NCBI RefSeq assembly: GCF_028769735.1
Contig: NC_088169.1
Span: 43,739,229-43,803,228, forward strand
DNA from: Zonotrichia leucophrys gambelii
Lineage: Eukaryota; Chordata; Aves; Passeriformes; Passerellidae
Length of the DNA stretch: 64,000 bases
Direction of reading: 5' to 3'
The position numbers and the translations under genes were made by a program. Below the pieces are notes generated by a model. It ran no database searches, was not told the DNA's origin, and was given only the letters and a program-made list of their open reading frames with translations. Below are positions 35,301-46,535 of the stretch, piece by piece; position 1 is the first letter of the stretch; every line of letters starts with the position of its first letter.

Positions 35301-38300
35301 GACCATGGATGCTGTGCTTGGCACTCTCCACCCAGGCACACAAAAGATAGCCTGTAGTCTGAAATTTCCGGTTGTAGATGATTGGGAAAATCCAAAGGAA
35401 ATTATGAGCAGAAGATTTTCCTTGCAAGAGTATAGGAATATTAGAATGAACATCCAAGGAGGTGATACAATGAAGGCAGATTATTAAGACTGGAACTAAG
35501 TAGATGAAAATTAGTCATCTACCACTAAGGAAAGATCAAAGCTGTGTCCAGTCATTACTTGTGGACTGAAAATCCATGAAACCAATTTCTGGTTATTCAA
35601 AATGTTTAAAGTCCATTGAAATATTCAGATAAATGGAATTAAGGGTAGACTATCACAAGAATAATGAGCAAGCAAAAGCTTGCTGCAAGGAGCCAACCTA
35701 GATTTAAATAATTGGCCATGTATGGACTGTCTTTGCCACTGCTTCTCTCTGGAAAAGCAAATGCATTCCCAGACTATATACACTCTAGTTTTGAAGAATT
35801 TCTCTGAAATTATGCTATTTTATGTGTGTTGAAAGTGTACAGTCCATCTTGCTAATCTGCATAATTTACTCCTCTGTAGATTCTGTTTTGCATTAAGGTC
35901 ACTGAAAAAACTCCTGTCAATCTAAATGAAATCTGCATGTAATTCATAACCTTCTTAAAAATAATGGGATTTATCTATTCCTGTGAATCTGAGAGGTTTC
36001 CAGCTTGTCTAAGTAAAATCTTAGAGTGAAGTAAAAAATCCAGGGAAAGTAAAATGTTATTAACATGTTTTATTACCGTGTTCTATGCCACTGTCTTAAT
36101 TACATACACAAAATTAGGAGAGATAATTAATATAAAGTAATGTGAGATGTGATGCTAGTTTGTCCTGAGAGAGGACACATTATTTAGTGACTATTTTCTA
36201 GTTCTATTCAGGGAAGATCTCAAGGAATCTGAAAAAGATCATATCAGGAAATAACTCATATTGCTATCATCTTGTTGTGGATGATTTTAAAAGTACTCAC
36301 TGTGAAAATGTGTCCTACTGAAATGGTCAGTGAAAATAAAGTTTTCAGCTGCCTTAAACCCAATGCAACCATGCACTTTAGGACTTTCAAGCAACCAAAG
36401 AATTCAAATTTGCCTTTTAACATCAGCTGGATCTCCTTTAAGTCCAGCAGGAAATAGAAAAAGTTATCCAAGGCTAAAATTGGTGAAAGAGGAAAGTTCA
36501 GCAGGACAGGTGGAGGTGATGATCTCTGGTGACATTCATGTGTGTTTCCTAAGGTATCCTTCCCTGGATGGTTTCTTCTGTCCCCTGCAATGTATTATAT
36601 TCAGTGCCTCATTTTTTGACAGCAGTTTCCTGGATCACAGGTGACATTTCAGCAGTGGGCTATTTCTTTGTTGGGAGAAAATGATTGGCATGCTGCAGCA
36701 TAATTTAGCTCAACTGGTGTAATTCTGCTAAGTGCATAGCTCCTCTTACTAGGTTTTCAACAGAAGTATTAAGGTGAGACAAGTGGATTAAAGATTATTG
36801 ATTCAATCTTTGGAGTGGAAAGTTCTCTGAAGTGGTGACTGCATCTTGTTTTAAATTTGAACTGTTCCTGACACAACAGACTTGTTCTTTCATAACTCCT
36901 TAGAGAGATTTTAGACAGTTCAACATTACGAATTAATATTAGGTTATCAGAAGCATAATTATTAGAAAGTTAAAAAGATTATAAAAATATTGACTTTGCT
37001 TTATTTCTCTGTTTTTTGGTTTTTTTTTCTTGATGGTTTAACTGATACTGTACAAATCCTTGTTCAAGTGTGAGCATCCTTGGACACTTGAGAGCTGCAA
37101 ATTCCTAGTATAAATTAGGTCAGAGTTTACCTTGCTAGCCAGGATAAAAACCTTTTTTTTTTTTTTTCTCCAAAGGTATTGAAAATTATTCTTCATATGA
37201 AAAGTTTATGTCATTCAGCTGGTGCTTCTGGGCATCAAAAAGTCTTATCATCAAGCCCTAAACCTTCTGTGCTACTGTTTATTCACTCTTCCTTTGGCAA
37301 TAGACTTGTCAAACTTGGCTCAATACCATAATGGAGAGGTTACATATCTATAACTCTCTAGATTTCCATGTCCACCCATTAGGAAATAATTGACCAGATT
37401 TTCCTTTGAAGTTGTGAAAGCCAGTAGGAGGTATTGTAATGATTACCTAAACAGAGGTGCTTCAGAGCTCTGCATTGTTAGCTTCCTGTCTGTGGGGTTG
37501 TCTCTACAGCATCAAGGCAGAACTTATTGCAGTATTTTTAAATAATTGGTGTCCCTGATATTGAAGCATATCAGTAGAATATTATTAAAAAAATACAATT
37601 ATAATTCTGTAGAAAACCCTGCCTGAAAGCCTCACTACGATAATTTTCTGTCCAGATTAAGAATTAATGTATTTTCTTTTTTTCTTTAAAGTTTGCACAT
37701 ATAAATCTAACCTCTATCCAAAGGTAAAAAGGTATTGAAAGTTATCTCAGAATAAATATATAATAAAGAATTTCACTTTTAACTCTCAAATAGACATTAA
37801 AAATGCCAGTTTTCCTTCAACTTTTGGAAATAAATGAGAAATGTTTTTTCAGAGGATTAATATTTAAAATAGAATATTATCTATAGTTAAAGATAGGTTC
37901 AAAAAACCAAATGAATGGTCACTAAAAGAAGCCAGAATTAATCTTGTAAGAAATCCTACACAGACAAATCCCAAAGAGTTTGCTTCTAGAAGGCTTGCTG
38001 CTGAATCACTGCTTTGTTGAACACAGAAGCTAATAACTGTAAGAGATACCTAAAAAAAGAGCTGCATAGAAAGCTTTTCTGTATATGAGAGACGTTTTCT
38101 TCAAGCGTACTAAAGAATAAGTTCTTAAAGTTCTAAGATTTTTTAGAAATAGACAAATAAGATATTTATTCAGTTCATGTAATGACCTACAGGAAAGCTT
38201 AGTGTATGAATACTCCCTAGTCCCCCTGAATCCTGCCTCTAAGTTTCAAATATTTTCCTGTACATTTTGTAGATGAGTTGAATCTGGGGCATATCTCTGC

Positions 38301-40024
38301 AAACCAAATCATTTTGCTCCTCTGTTAGGGTTAAATAGAATGCCAGATATCATTGCCCTCCTCCATCTTCTCACATAATGCCATATCTGCCTACTAATGA
38401 TAATTATCATCTTTAAGATACCTCTTTCCTGAATCCTGTGAGCTGATTAAAAGTGATTCAGATTAGTTAATTCTAAATGGATGAACCATTTATTCACCCA
38501 AACAAGTACAGCCAGTGAGATGGGGCTATACTCACAAAGTACACATCTCAGAGATGTTTACCCTAATACTAAAACACAAATAAGGAACTTTTACCCTTTT
38601 CATCCCTTAAGGTTTCTTCGGCCTCCAGGTTTTTCTGTCTGATACGATTTATTTCTGTCTTATTTCTTTTTGTACAACTCCTTTCAGTCAAATCACGTTT
38701 TTTAAAGTAGATAATCGGAGTCAATTTTTAAGTAACACAGCTCATTTTCTGTGATGTTGTCAAATATATAAAAGTGATCAAAGAGATAAACTTTGGCATC
38801 TTGTTACTTTTAACATTATTTTTATAAAAATATATTGAGATACCATGTATTTTGAAAGAGTATCTTTATGATGTTTGAAATATACAGTGATACACTGAAA
38901 ACATAAAGATTGGGACTATGTAGAAAGAACAAAAGAAGTCTAAATCAAAGAATATCACAGCAATATTATGAGTACCAGTGTGGAGGCAAAAAGACCTGTG
39001 GATCCTTGTAGCATTATGAGACTGTCTGTGAATTGATTTGGGGTTTTTTGGATGTGTTTTTTAATTTTCCATAGAAGACAGTATATCATCTCTTCTACAA
39101 TTATCCTAGAGGATTCCTGCAAGAAAATCTTGGCCTGTCATTGCTTTTTCTGTTTCAGGTTATGAAGGGATGACTCAGGCGTATCTCATTCCATAAAGAA
39201 TCTACCTTCTCCTGCATTTCAGATTTTAAACATATGGGAGAAGCAGAGAACCTTAACAGTCAAACGATTGTCTTCAAGGATGCATCCCAGCAAATAATTT
39301 CCTTTGTCCTTTGACCAGATCTTCCTATGTGCTCATGCTGGTAAATATGATGCTTGACTCCATCTTCTAATTTTTTGCTGGAGTTTTATTTTTTCCATAA
39401 GGGCTCCTCTGTAACTAAGGAGAATTTAGTCATTACTGAGGGAGAATAGATATCGCACTTTCTCTTTTGCTGTGAGCATCTTTTAGGGCCATTTTGGGTG
39501 ATAAGCTTATTGAATGAGTGGTGCAGATAGTGAAAAAATCAATAAGTTTACAGTCCAAGGAAAAAAAAAATAGAACAAAGGACTGAGAATAGAGGAAAAT
39601 AGAACTTATACTTTGTTTTCTTTATTACATCATGGGGCAGATTTTGATTTACAACAGCCAAGTTCAAAAGCCTTTCTATTTGAAATGAGACTTGCAGCTT
39701 TGTCACTCAAATTAGAACATCTGCTGCCTTCATTTTACTGGTGCTTTATTTCTTAGTGCAAGGTTTGTATTCTGAATCTTTCTGGCAAAGGGGGAAAGGA
39801 TTATGGACGAGTGGATGGATCCTTTACATTAAACTGGTTGTGCAGCTGGTGATGGTAATTGTAAAAGTCAGGGATTTCCACGTCCTTATCTGATCCCATG
39901 AGATTTAAAATATTGTTTTCTCTCCATCCTGTTGAGCAGGAGTGAGAGGGGCTTGGTCAGAATGTGTGAGACCGTGTCAGTTAACTCACCACACTGAGCA
40001 CTAGTGAAATTCATCACAGTCCAT
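35301..40024. other. 4.7-kb AT-rich non-coding stretch
   Basis: No supported gene. The longest frame is 104 codons (36330-36644) without motif, and 36.7-40.0 kb has no open frame of 60 codons or more. A run of 15 T lies at 37153-37167. No transposon recognised before the CR1 end at 40.03 kb. Confidence 0.5.
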
Positions 40025-40236
40025 TTAAGCATAAGAAAAAGTTTTCACTGTGAGGGCCATGAAACCCTGGAGCAGGTTGTTCATAGAATCTGTGGAGACT
40101 CCATCCTTGGAGGTATTAAAAACTCAACTGGACATAATCCTGGACAGCCTGCTCTAGCCACCTGCTTTGAGCAGGAGGATTTAATTAGATGACCTCCAGA
40201 GGTCCTGTCCAGCCTCAACCATAGAGTGATTCTGAG
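40025..40236 (+). mobile_element. CR1 LINE 3' end, 5'-truncated
   Basis: CR1 3'-UTR words in order: 'cataagaaaaagttttcactgtgag', 'ccctggagcaggttgttcatag', 'ccatccttggaggtatt', 'aactcaactggacataatcctgg', 'gagcaggaggattt', 'gatgacctccagaggtcc', 'cagcctcaaccatagagtgattctg'. Plus-oriented, non-coding. The 62-codon frame inside it is incidental. Confidence 0.88.
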
Positions 40237-41439
40237 GTAGAAGTGAAGATTAGTCTACTCACGTGAACCCTGGGAAGTCTAAATGATCTAGGCTGACAAG
40301 CATGAGGAGTAGAATAATGACTTCACAGGAACTGGACACTTTTAAATTTAAAAAAAAAAAAAAATTACCCTTTCTTAAGTACTAAGAATTAAATAAATTG
40401 ACTATCTTGAGCTTACCTGAATGACCTTATTTAAAAGCTTTTGACATTTTATAAATTTAATCTATTTTGTACTAGTCACAGTTTAATAAATCAGAAAGAC
40501 AGATGAAATGAGAAAATAAAAAACAGATTAATTACTGAAGTCAGTCATAATTTTAGCAAAAGATGGAATATGCTTTTCATCTTCAATTTAATTCAGACTT
40601 GACAATGAAAATTATAAAAGCTCAGTTTAAAATCATAGAGGGTGTGAATAAAATGGTTTATACTTCTTCTGGGGAAAGCCTCTGGGGAAAACCCTGATTA
40701 TCTCTGTTTTCAAAGTGAATGCTCACACTGCAGAATAATTCAGGAATGTCTCAATCTGCTATTTCCCTCAATCAGGGATCATGCAAATAGGTCTTCCAAA
40801 AATCCAACCCATCACTGAATGCCTCTGGAGCCATAAGTGGCCATTCACGAGTGGAAAAGGCTCAAAAATCTTTCTGAATTATACTGGGAACTGTAATAAT
40901 TCTCATTTGCTTGGATAGATATGCCTTTTGTTTTGTGCCTTCCCTCTTCATAATGACTAATCCTTCAAGGTTTGAAACATTACTCATGACATAACAGCGT
41001 GAGCTGGCAGTTTATACATTTTCATCAATAATGATTGTCAGCCCACAATTGAATGAAAAATCTGACTCTAAATGGTTCAAGTGTTAGCAAAAGCTAACAC
41101 TAAGAGCAGACACTTTCCATCTTAATGACTGACATAACTACAAACACGGTAATATAATCTTTGGAATGGTACCATGATTTTACATCACGTTTTAATGATT
41201 TGAGGATACATAACCTTTTTCATTCCACAAAAGTATTCTACAATGACTGTTGACAAAATGCATTAACGAAAGTTTTCTTTACTCTTGAGGTCTTCATATT
41301 AAGTTGAATCAGTTGAATTAGAGCCTGAAAGTATCAGAATCAAAATGATAGGCTGGAATATTCAGTTGTTCACTACATTCTGATGTTTTTCTCTGTGAGG
41401 CTCTTCTACATTTGGCCTCAGAAAACACATTTTGCTTCC
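40237..41439. other. Non-coding sequence with one perfect hairpin
   Basis: AT-rich, no gene and no named repeat. Contains 15 A at about 40350-40364 and a perfect 9-bp hairpin at 41080-41101. Confidence 0.5.
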
Positions 41440-41590
41440 ATGTCTTATATGTGTCTCAAAACTGTTTCCATGAGATTCTGCTCTATGATCTTCCCAGGCA
41501 GAGATGGGATGCTAACCAGTTTGCATTTACTTGTACCTTCCTTTCTCACCTTTTTAGGAAGAGGGATGATGTTTCCCTTGTTGGACACTT
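41440..41590 (-). pseudogene. CR1 ORF2 reverse-transcriptase fragment, decayed
   Basis: The minus strand carries the conserved start of the CR1 reverse-transcriptase core: sequence equivalent to 'gggaaacatcatccctcttc', then 'aggtacaagtaaatgc', then 'gcctgggaagatcatagagcag'. In CR1 this encodes the segment leading to the PGK-I-(M/I)-E motif. Here the encoded PGKIIEQ can still be read but the surroundings are frameshifted. There is no CR1 3' end nearby, so the fragment is truncated at both sides. Plus-strand frames over it (76 and 82 codons) are antisense artefacts. Confidence 0.65.
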
Positions 41591-43790
41591 ACTTGGTCTT
41601 CAATATTTTCTAATAATGATGATTATTCAAATAATCTTAAAAAAAAAATCAAACCCATGAAAATATTGGGGAAATGCTTATGGAACTCAGTTAGTATTGT
41701 TTGGTTTTGTTTTTTTTCTTTTCGTAAAAAACAGATAGAGGATGCGCAAAAGCACCAATATACTTTTTTAGAGCAGCATATTTTTTTGCTCCATCTTTAA
41801 AATTATGTCCCTTTCTGAATTCATAAAGAGAAATATTTTTCTCTTTTTTTTTTTTCTTTAACAAACACCAATTTTTATAAGACACTGATTATGTTAATGG
41901 TACACAAAATTATTGATCCTGCTCTAATAGGCATTACCAGTTGAGGTGAAACATTTATGCATGTGATTTCAGTGAAGTGCAGTTCTATACAGAAGTTTGA
42001 CATACCTCACATAGCTGATGACCATCCAAATTTAGTATCTGTATTGAGTGCTCCCAAGAAACTTTCTTTATTCCATTTTTCTCCTGTACATCTGTTAAGG
42101 TGAAAAGCTCCTAGGCTATGGTTAAATACCATATAAAAAGTCCTTCTGTGCAATTGTCAACAACTTATGTGGGTACTCAAATTGTAAGGTACAGCAGTGG
42201 TAAATAAAATATAGAATAAAACTTGTCCTCTTAATTCCAACTCTGTGTTGTATTTTTTAATTTTGTGGAATAAGCATGACAAACACAATTAGTAATGAAC
42301 TTTCCTCTCTTCAGAATGCAGCACTAGTCTCCCACTGGATCTGGAGAATTCCTTTTAAATAATGAGCAATTTCTTGCTGCAGACCAAGATGTGACCTTTT
42401 ATTTATATGACAGATGAGCTTATAAATGAAATTTAGTTTGGGGTGACATGACATTGACAAGCTTGCAAGGATCTGAACTGGACAAAGTGTCATTAGATAG
42501 AATACTTTTTATATTTAAACATGAAAGTCTCAGAAAGGTTGAACTCTGAGGAAACCCAGACCACCTTAATATTTTTCAGTGTTTTTCTTATACTGATATA
42601 AGCCCTCTAATTATGGACTTTGGCATCATATTGAGCTTTTATTTCCTCCCTCCATTTTACAGTCCTGTTTGAAATGAGTACAAGTTTTGTTGAGGTAACA
42701 ATACAATGAAGCACAATCTGTTAAATTGAAAGCTTTTTAAAAGCTGCATAGGAAAATTTCTTTTAACTTAATTTCCCTATTCAGAATGGAAATGTGTTAG
42801 AAATAAATGAACTAACAAGGAGCTAATTCTACTTGTGCTGATTGCTTTTCAGTTAGTTCCATAGTGTGAAGTTTCCCATTTCAAGATCCTGCTGTCTTGT
42901 ACCAATATAAATGAATAATTATAAAAGATACAATTGAAATCAGACATAGAAAGGTCTTGGAGTACCAAAGAAAGGTCCTGGAATATCGGTTGATTGCCAT
43001 GTAACTCTTCAGCTGAGAAATAACAGTGCTTTTTAATGTGAAGTGGAAAAAAAATAGGAGAAACTTTTATATAAATAAACATATATGTACCTAACAAAAT
43101 GAATATATATATCTCAATATGGGTGTATCTATATACATTAGAAATTACAGTATGTCAGAGCTTAGTTATAGGTCACTAACAGAGGTTCATGATGCAGCTG
43201 GATTTCTCTCAGTGCAACATCTTTTTTTTTTTTGCATTACCAAAAAATAGTTCTTTAAGCTCTCCGTCAAAGATCCAGCATGCATTTACTTATTTGTTCT
43301 TAACTGTGATTTTATTATTGTCATGTTTTTAGAGGAGCTTTTTTTCTAGTAATACTGGCCAAGAGAGTGAGATGAAATAATATTTCTTTATGCTACATGT
43401 GAAACTGATTTAGTGATTTTCTTCCATTTCTGCAAGAGCCTGGTAATTGCAGTTTTTAGGTCACTGGAATAAATACTGCAGGTTAAACCTGCTGACATCA
43501 AAAATTCTTTCTGATGGTAACAAATACCTGAGTAAATATTTAGCCTTTATATTCCCTTAGTTAATGAAGATATTACAAAAGTATATAAAATAATGAAAAA
43601 AAGTGCTTTCTTCAGAGGTCACTCTTCACTATAATCCTTTTTGTATTTAAAAACTCTAGGAAGTCTGTGACCTCTTGTCACTTTTCCTGAAGAAAGTATA
43701 TTACATATAACAAAGACTAAGTTTTATGATAGGTACAGATAAAATGAGATCTATTTTGTGGTCCTAGACAAGATTTAAGACCTTAGACGT
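41591..43790. other. 2.2-kb AT-rich non-coding stretch
   Basis: No supported gene and no named repeat. Open frames are under 85 codons. Short A and T runs occur at about 41640-41648, 41846-41855 and 43222-43233. Confidence 0.5.
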
Positions 43791-44120
43791 TGTGGTGGGT
43801 TGACCTTGGCTGCGTGCCAGGTGCCCAAGCTGCTCTATCATTCCCCTTCCCAGCTGGACCAGGGAGAGAAAATAAGGTGGAAAAAGGCTCATAGGTTCAG
43901 ATGAGGCAAGTTTACAAAAGCAAATGTGAAAGTTTACACCCTCACAAGCAGAGAAAAAAAAGTTTCTTCTCTACTTTCTATCAGCAAGTGATGTTCAGCG
44001 CCTTCCTAGGAAGCAGGGCTTCAACACCTGTAGCAGTTTCTCTGGAAGGCAAGCATTGTAAACAATGAATGACAGCATCTCCTCCTCCTCCTTTTCCTTA
44101 GATTTTATATCTGAGATTCC
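43791..44120 (-). mobile_element. 3' LTR remnant of the ERVL provirus
   Basis: On the plus strand it begins TGTGGTGGGTTGACCTTGGC, which is the reverse complement of the typical end of an avian ERVL LTR (...GGTCAACCCACCACA). It continues through 'aggtgcccaagctgctctatcattcc', 'gctggaccagggagagaaaata', 'caagtgatgttcagcgccttcc' and 'gaagcagggcttcaacacctg', and stops near 44110-44130 where pol sequence begins. The U3 half is absent, so the LTR is 5'-truncated. It shares its terminal bases with the LTRs at 24.6 and 49.0 kb, but the middle differs, so it is a related subfamily. Confidence 0.75.
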
Positions 44121-45200
44121 AAGATTTTACTTATATGGCTCACTTATTTGCAGCACATCTCACATTCATGAATGACCTCTTTGATAGCCTACATGTTCAG
44201 GTCTACCCCCCGAGTCACAAGCCCATCTGTATGCTGCATCTCTTCCCAGATGTCCTGATATTCCATGGGCCCATGGGGATACAAACAGCTCACCCTTCCA
44301 CTCCCAATCCAAGTCCACCTGAGCTATCTCAATTTTGGCAGCCTTATCTACCTGTATTGATGTTTTTCAGTGACACAACTTTTGGGCATGTGACCATCAG
44401 AGTTTGGGCATATGAGTGTACCTTCAGAGTCACATTTTCTGCCTGTGCAGTGATGTCCTGCCATCATGCAGCAGCCCAGAGGGGTTCATCCCTGCATTGC
44501 CAATTGCTCTTCCATTGCTGCAGCCACCCCCACAGGGCATTAGCCACCATCCAGGTGTCAGTGTAGAGATGAAGTGCAGGCCACTTTGCCCATTCAGCAA
44601 TCTCTGGGCTAGTTGGATGGCTTTCCCTTTAGCAGATTGACTTGACTTGCTTTTTGCTCCAGCAGCCCCAACAACTCATTGTGTGGAACTCCACACAGCA
44701 GCTTTTCATCTCAGGATCCATCAGTAAATAGAGCATAGCTTTTTTCAATTTCTGATAACTCGTTATTTGGTGGGGCTTCTTGGGCACAAGTCGCCTTCTC
44801 ATGCAATATTCCAAAATCTCTTCCTTCTGGCTAGTCCATAATCTTTTCCTGGGGAATTGGGTTTTCCTATTTGGGCTCATTGTGTATTTAAAGCTACCCA
44901 GTGTAGCACTGGTTGTGATGTGTCAAGGGGATGTTTCCTTTGAACATCCAGTATAGCACAGCAATCACAGCCCAAGAGGGGACAGGCTTCTCCCCAACAA
45001 CATCTGAGATGTCTTGAACCTTCTCATAGGATGCCAACATCTCTTTTTCAATTGGAGTGTAGAGGGTTTCTGATCCTTAATAACCCTGGCTACAAAACTG
45101 TAATGGGCACCCTCGGGTTTCTCTTGATATAATTTGTCAGAGGTTAAAATAAACAAAAAATTTCTGGCCTTTGAGTTCTGTGCTCAAAACAGTCAGTATT
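44121..45200 (-). pseudogene. ERVL pol remnant: RT/RNase H and integrase zinc finger, broken
   Basis: Read on the minus strand, the order is: a segment near 45150-44965 with YQEKPEGAHYSFVARVIK, typical of the region between RT and RNase H in ERVL pol; an RNase H part near 44735-44480, with a frame-disrupted DGS-like motif and then LYTDTWMVANALWGWLQQWK; and an integrase N-terminal zinc-finger region with WAHGISGHLGRDAAYRWA (about 44285-44230) and HECEMC (about 44175-44150), giving the His-His and Cys-Cys pairs. Several stop codons and at least two frameshifts separate these parts, so nothing can be made from it. The integrase catalytic core is gone: sequence passes from just after the Cys pair into the truncated LTR. 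It is fused to the 3' LTR at 43.79-44.12 kb and no 5' LTR is visible near 45.2 kb. Plus-strand frames here are shadows. Confidence 0.82.
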
Positions 45201-46109
45201 CTTGATCATTACTGAATTTCTTCATAGATCTCTACACTGTCTCTCAAGCTACAACCATGGTATCTGAACTACAGAAAAATGTACTGGCTTACTTTTCAAC
45301 TCTATTGGTTCCTAACCTTTCATGAGCACTTAATTCCTCACGTGGTAAGAAACAACCACACTGTAGAAGCCTGTGGACCATGAAGGGTAATTGGATAAGA
45401 TCTTTGAAAGATTTACAAGCCTGCCAAGGGTTGTGCCAGCTTAAAACTGTTTGATTCAGTGTGAAAAGATCTGAACAATTCTCACCTAAAGGTTTAAAGA
45501 GAGACCTTTTCTGTGAGAGTGTAATTTAGAGCCTGTAATAAAAGTGTATTGAAAAACACCAGAAGGAAGAAAACAGCCATAAATTTTAGAGCTTAATATT
45601 ACATTATAGGACACTTTTCAGTGACATATCCTCTTGTCTTGCAACAAACCTCCTTTGCCTCAAACTGTTTTAATTGTTCCTTCTAAGGATTACGATGGTA
45701 GCTCATCCATGAAAGGATGATAAGAAAGCCATTTGTTTAATACACCAGAGAAAGTGGACTTGTTTTCTCTCTCTGTGTAGGGAAACATTTACGAGGTAAG
45801 ACCAGGTCTTTGGACAGTATTACAACTAAGAAATAAGGGGAAGACTCACAAAGAAAATTAGACAATTTATGTGCAAAAGCTAGGTTCTCTAACATCTTAT
45901 TTAATATCTAGACTACCTTGAGTACCCAGCAGTATTGAATATGCACTGAATGGTAAAATTCCCTGTGCTTATCCATTTCTATTCCTGTGCAACTCACTAT
46001 GGGTCAGTTCAGTGCCCAAAACACTGTAGAATACAGAAAGAGGATTATTTCTCCACTCTCTGCACCTGCAAGGTGCAGCTGAGCCCATGGCTGAGTAAAA
46101 TGTGAAGTA
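45201..46109. other. Non-coding sequence between ERVL remnant and CR1
   Basis: No gene and no named repeat. The first 100-200 bp could still be decayed ERVL internal sequence, but I cannot read any motif. Confidence 0.4.
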
Positions 46110-46535
46110 AGGCGACTTCTGGTCTAGAGCACAAGTCCTTTGAGGAGCAGCTGAGGGAGTTGGGGTTGCTTAACCTATAGAAAAGGAGGTTCAGAAGAAA
46201 TCTTATGGTTCTCTACAACCACCTGCTGAGACGGGGGTCAGTCTCTTCTGCCAAGTAACAAGTAACAGGATGAGGAAATGGCCTCAAGTTGTGACAGTGG
46301 AAATTTAGATTGGATATTAGGAGAATCTTCTACACTTAAAGGGTTGTTGAGCATTGGAACAGGCTGCCTAGGTAGGTAGTAGAGTCACAATCATTGGAGG
46401 TATCTAAAAGATATATAGATGTGTTACTTAGGCAAGGGGTTTAGTGGTGGACTTAAAAGTGATCAATTAATGGTTGGGCTCAATGGTCTTAGAGGCCTTT
46501 TCTGACCTCAGTTGTTCAGTGGTTCTGTTTTATGA
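46110..46535 (+). mobile_element. CR1 LINE 3' end, 5'-truncated
   Basis: CR1 words in order: 'cgacttctggtctagagcac', 'ttgaggagcagctgagggagttgggg', 'gttctctacaaccacctgc', 'caacaggatgaggaaatgg'-like text, 'aggagaatcttctacac', 'gcattggaacaggctgcc', 'cattggaggtatctaaaag', 'ggttgggctcaatggtcttagagg', then a 'cagtggttctg' tail. It extends further 5' than the copy at 40 kb but still has no reverse-transcriptase sequence. Plus-oriented, non-coding. Confidence 0.9.

Noticed and set aside
34946..35457. 149- and 121-codon minus-strand frames
   Set aside because: They lie antisense in the solo LTR and run through its right border and target duplication.
44135..44640. 143- and 74-codon plus-strand frames
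   Set aside because: They are the opposite strand of ERVL pol, where the minus-strand reading has recognisable motifs.
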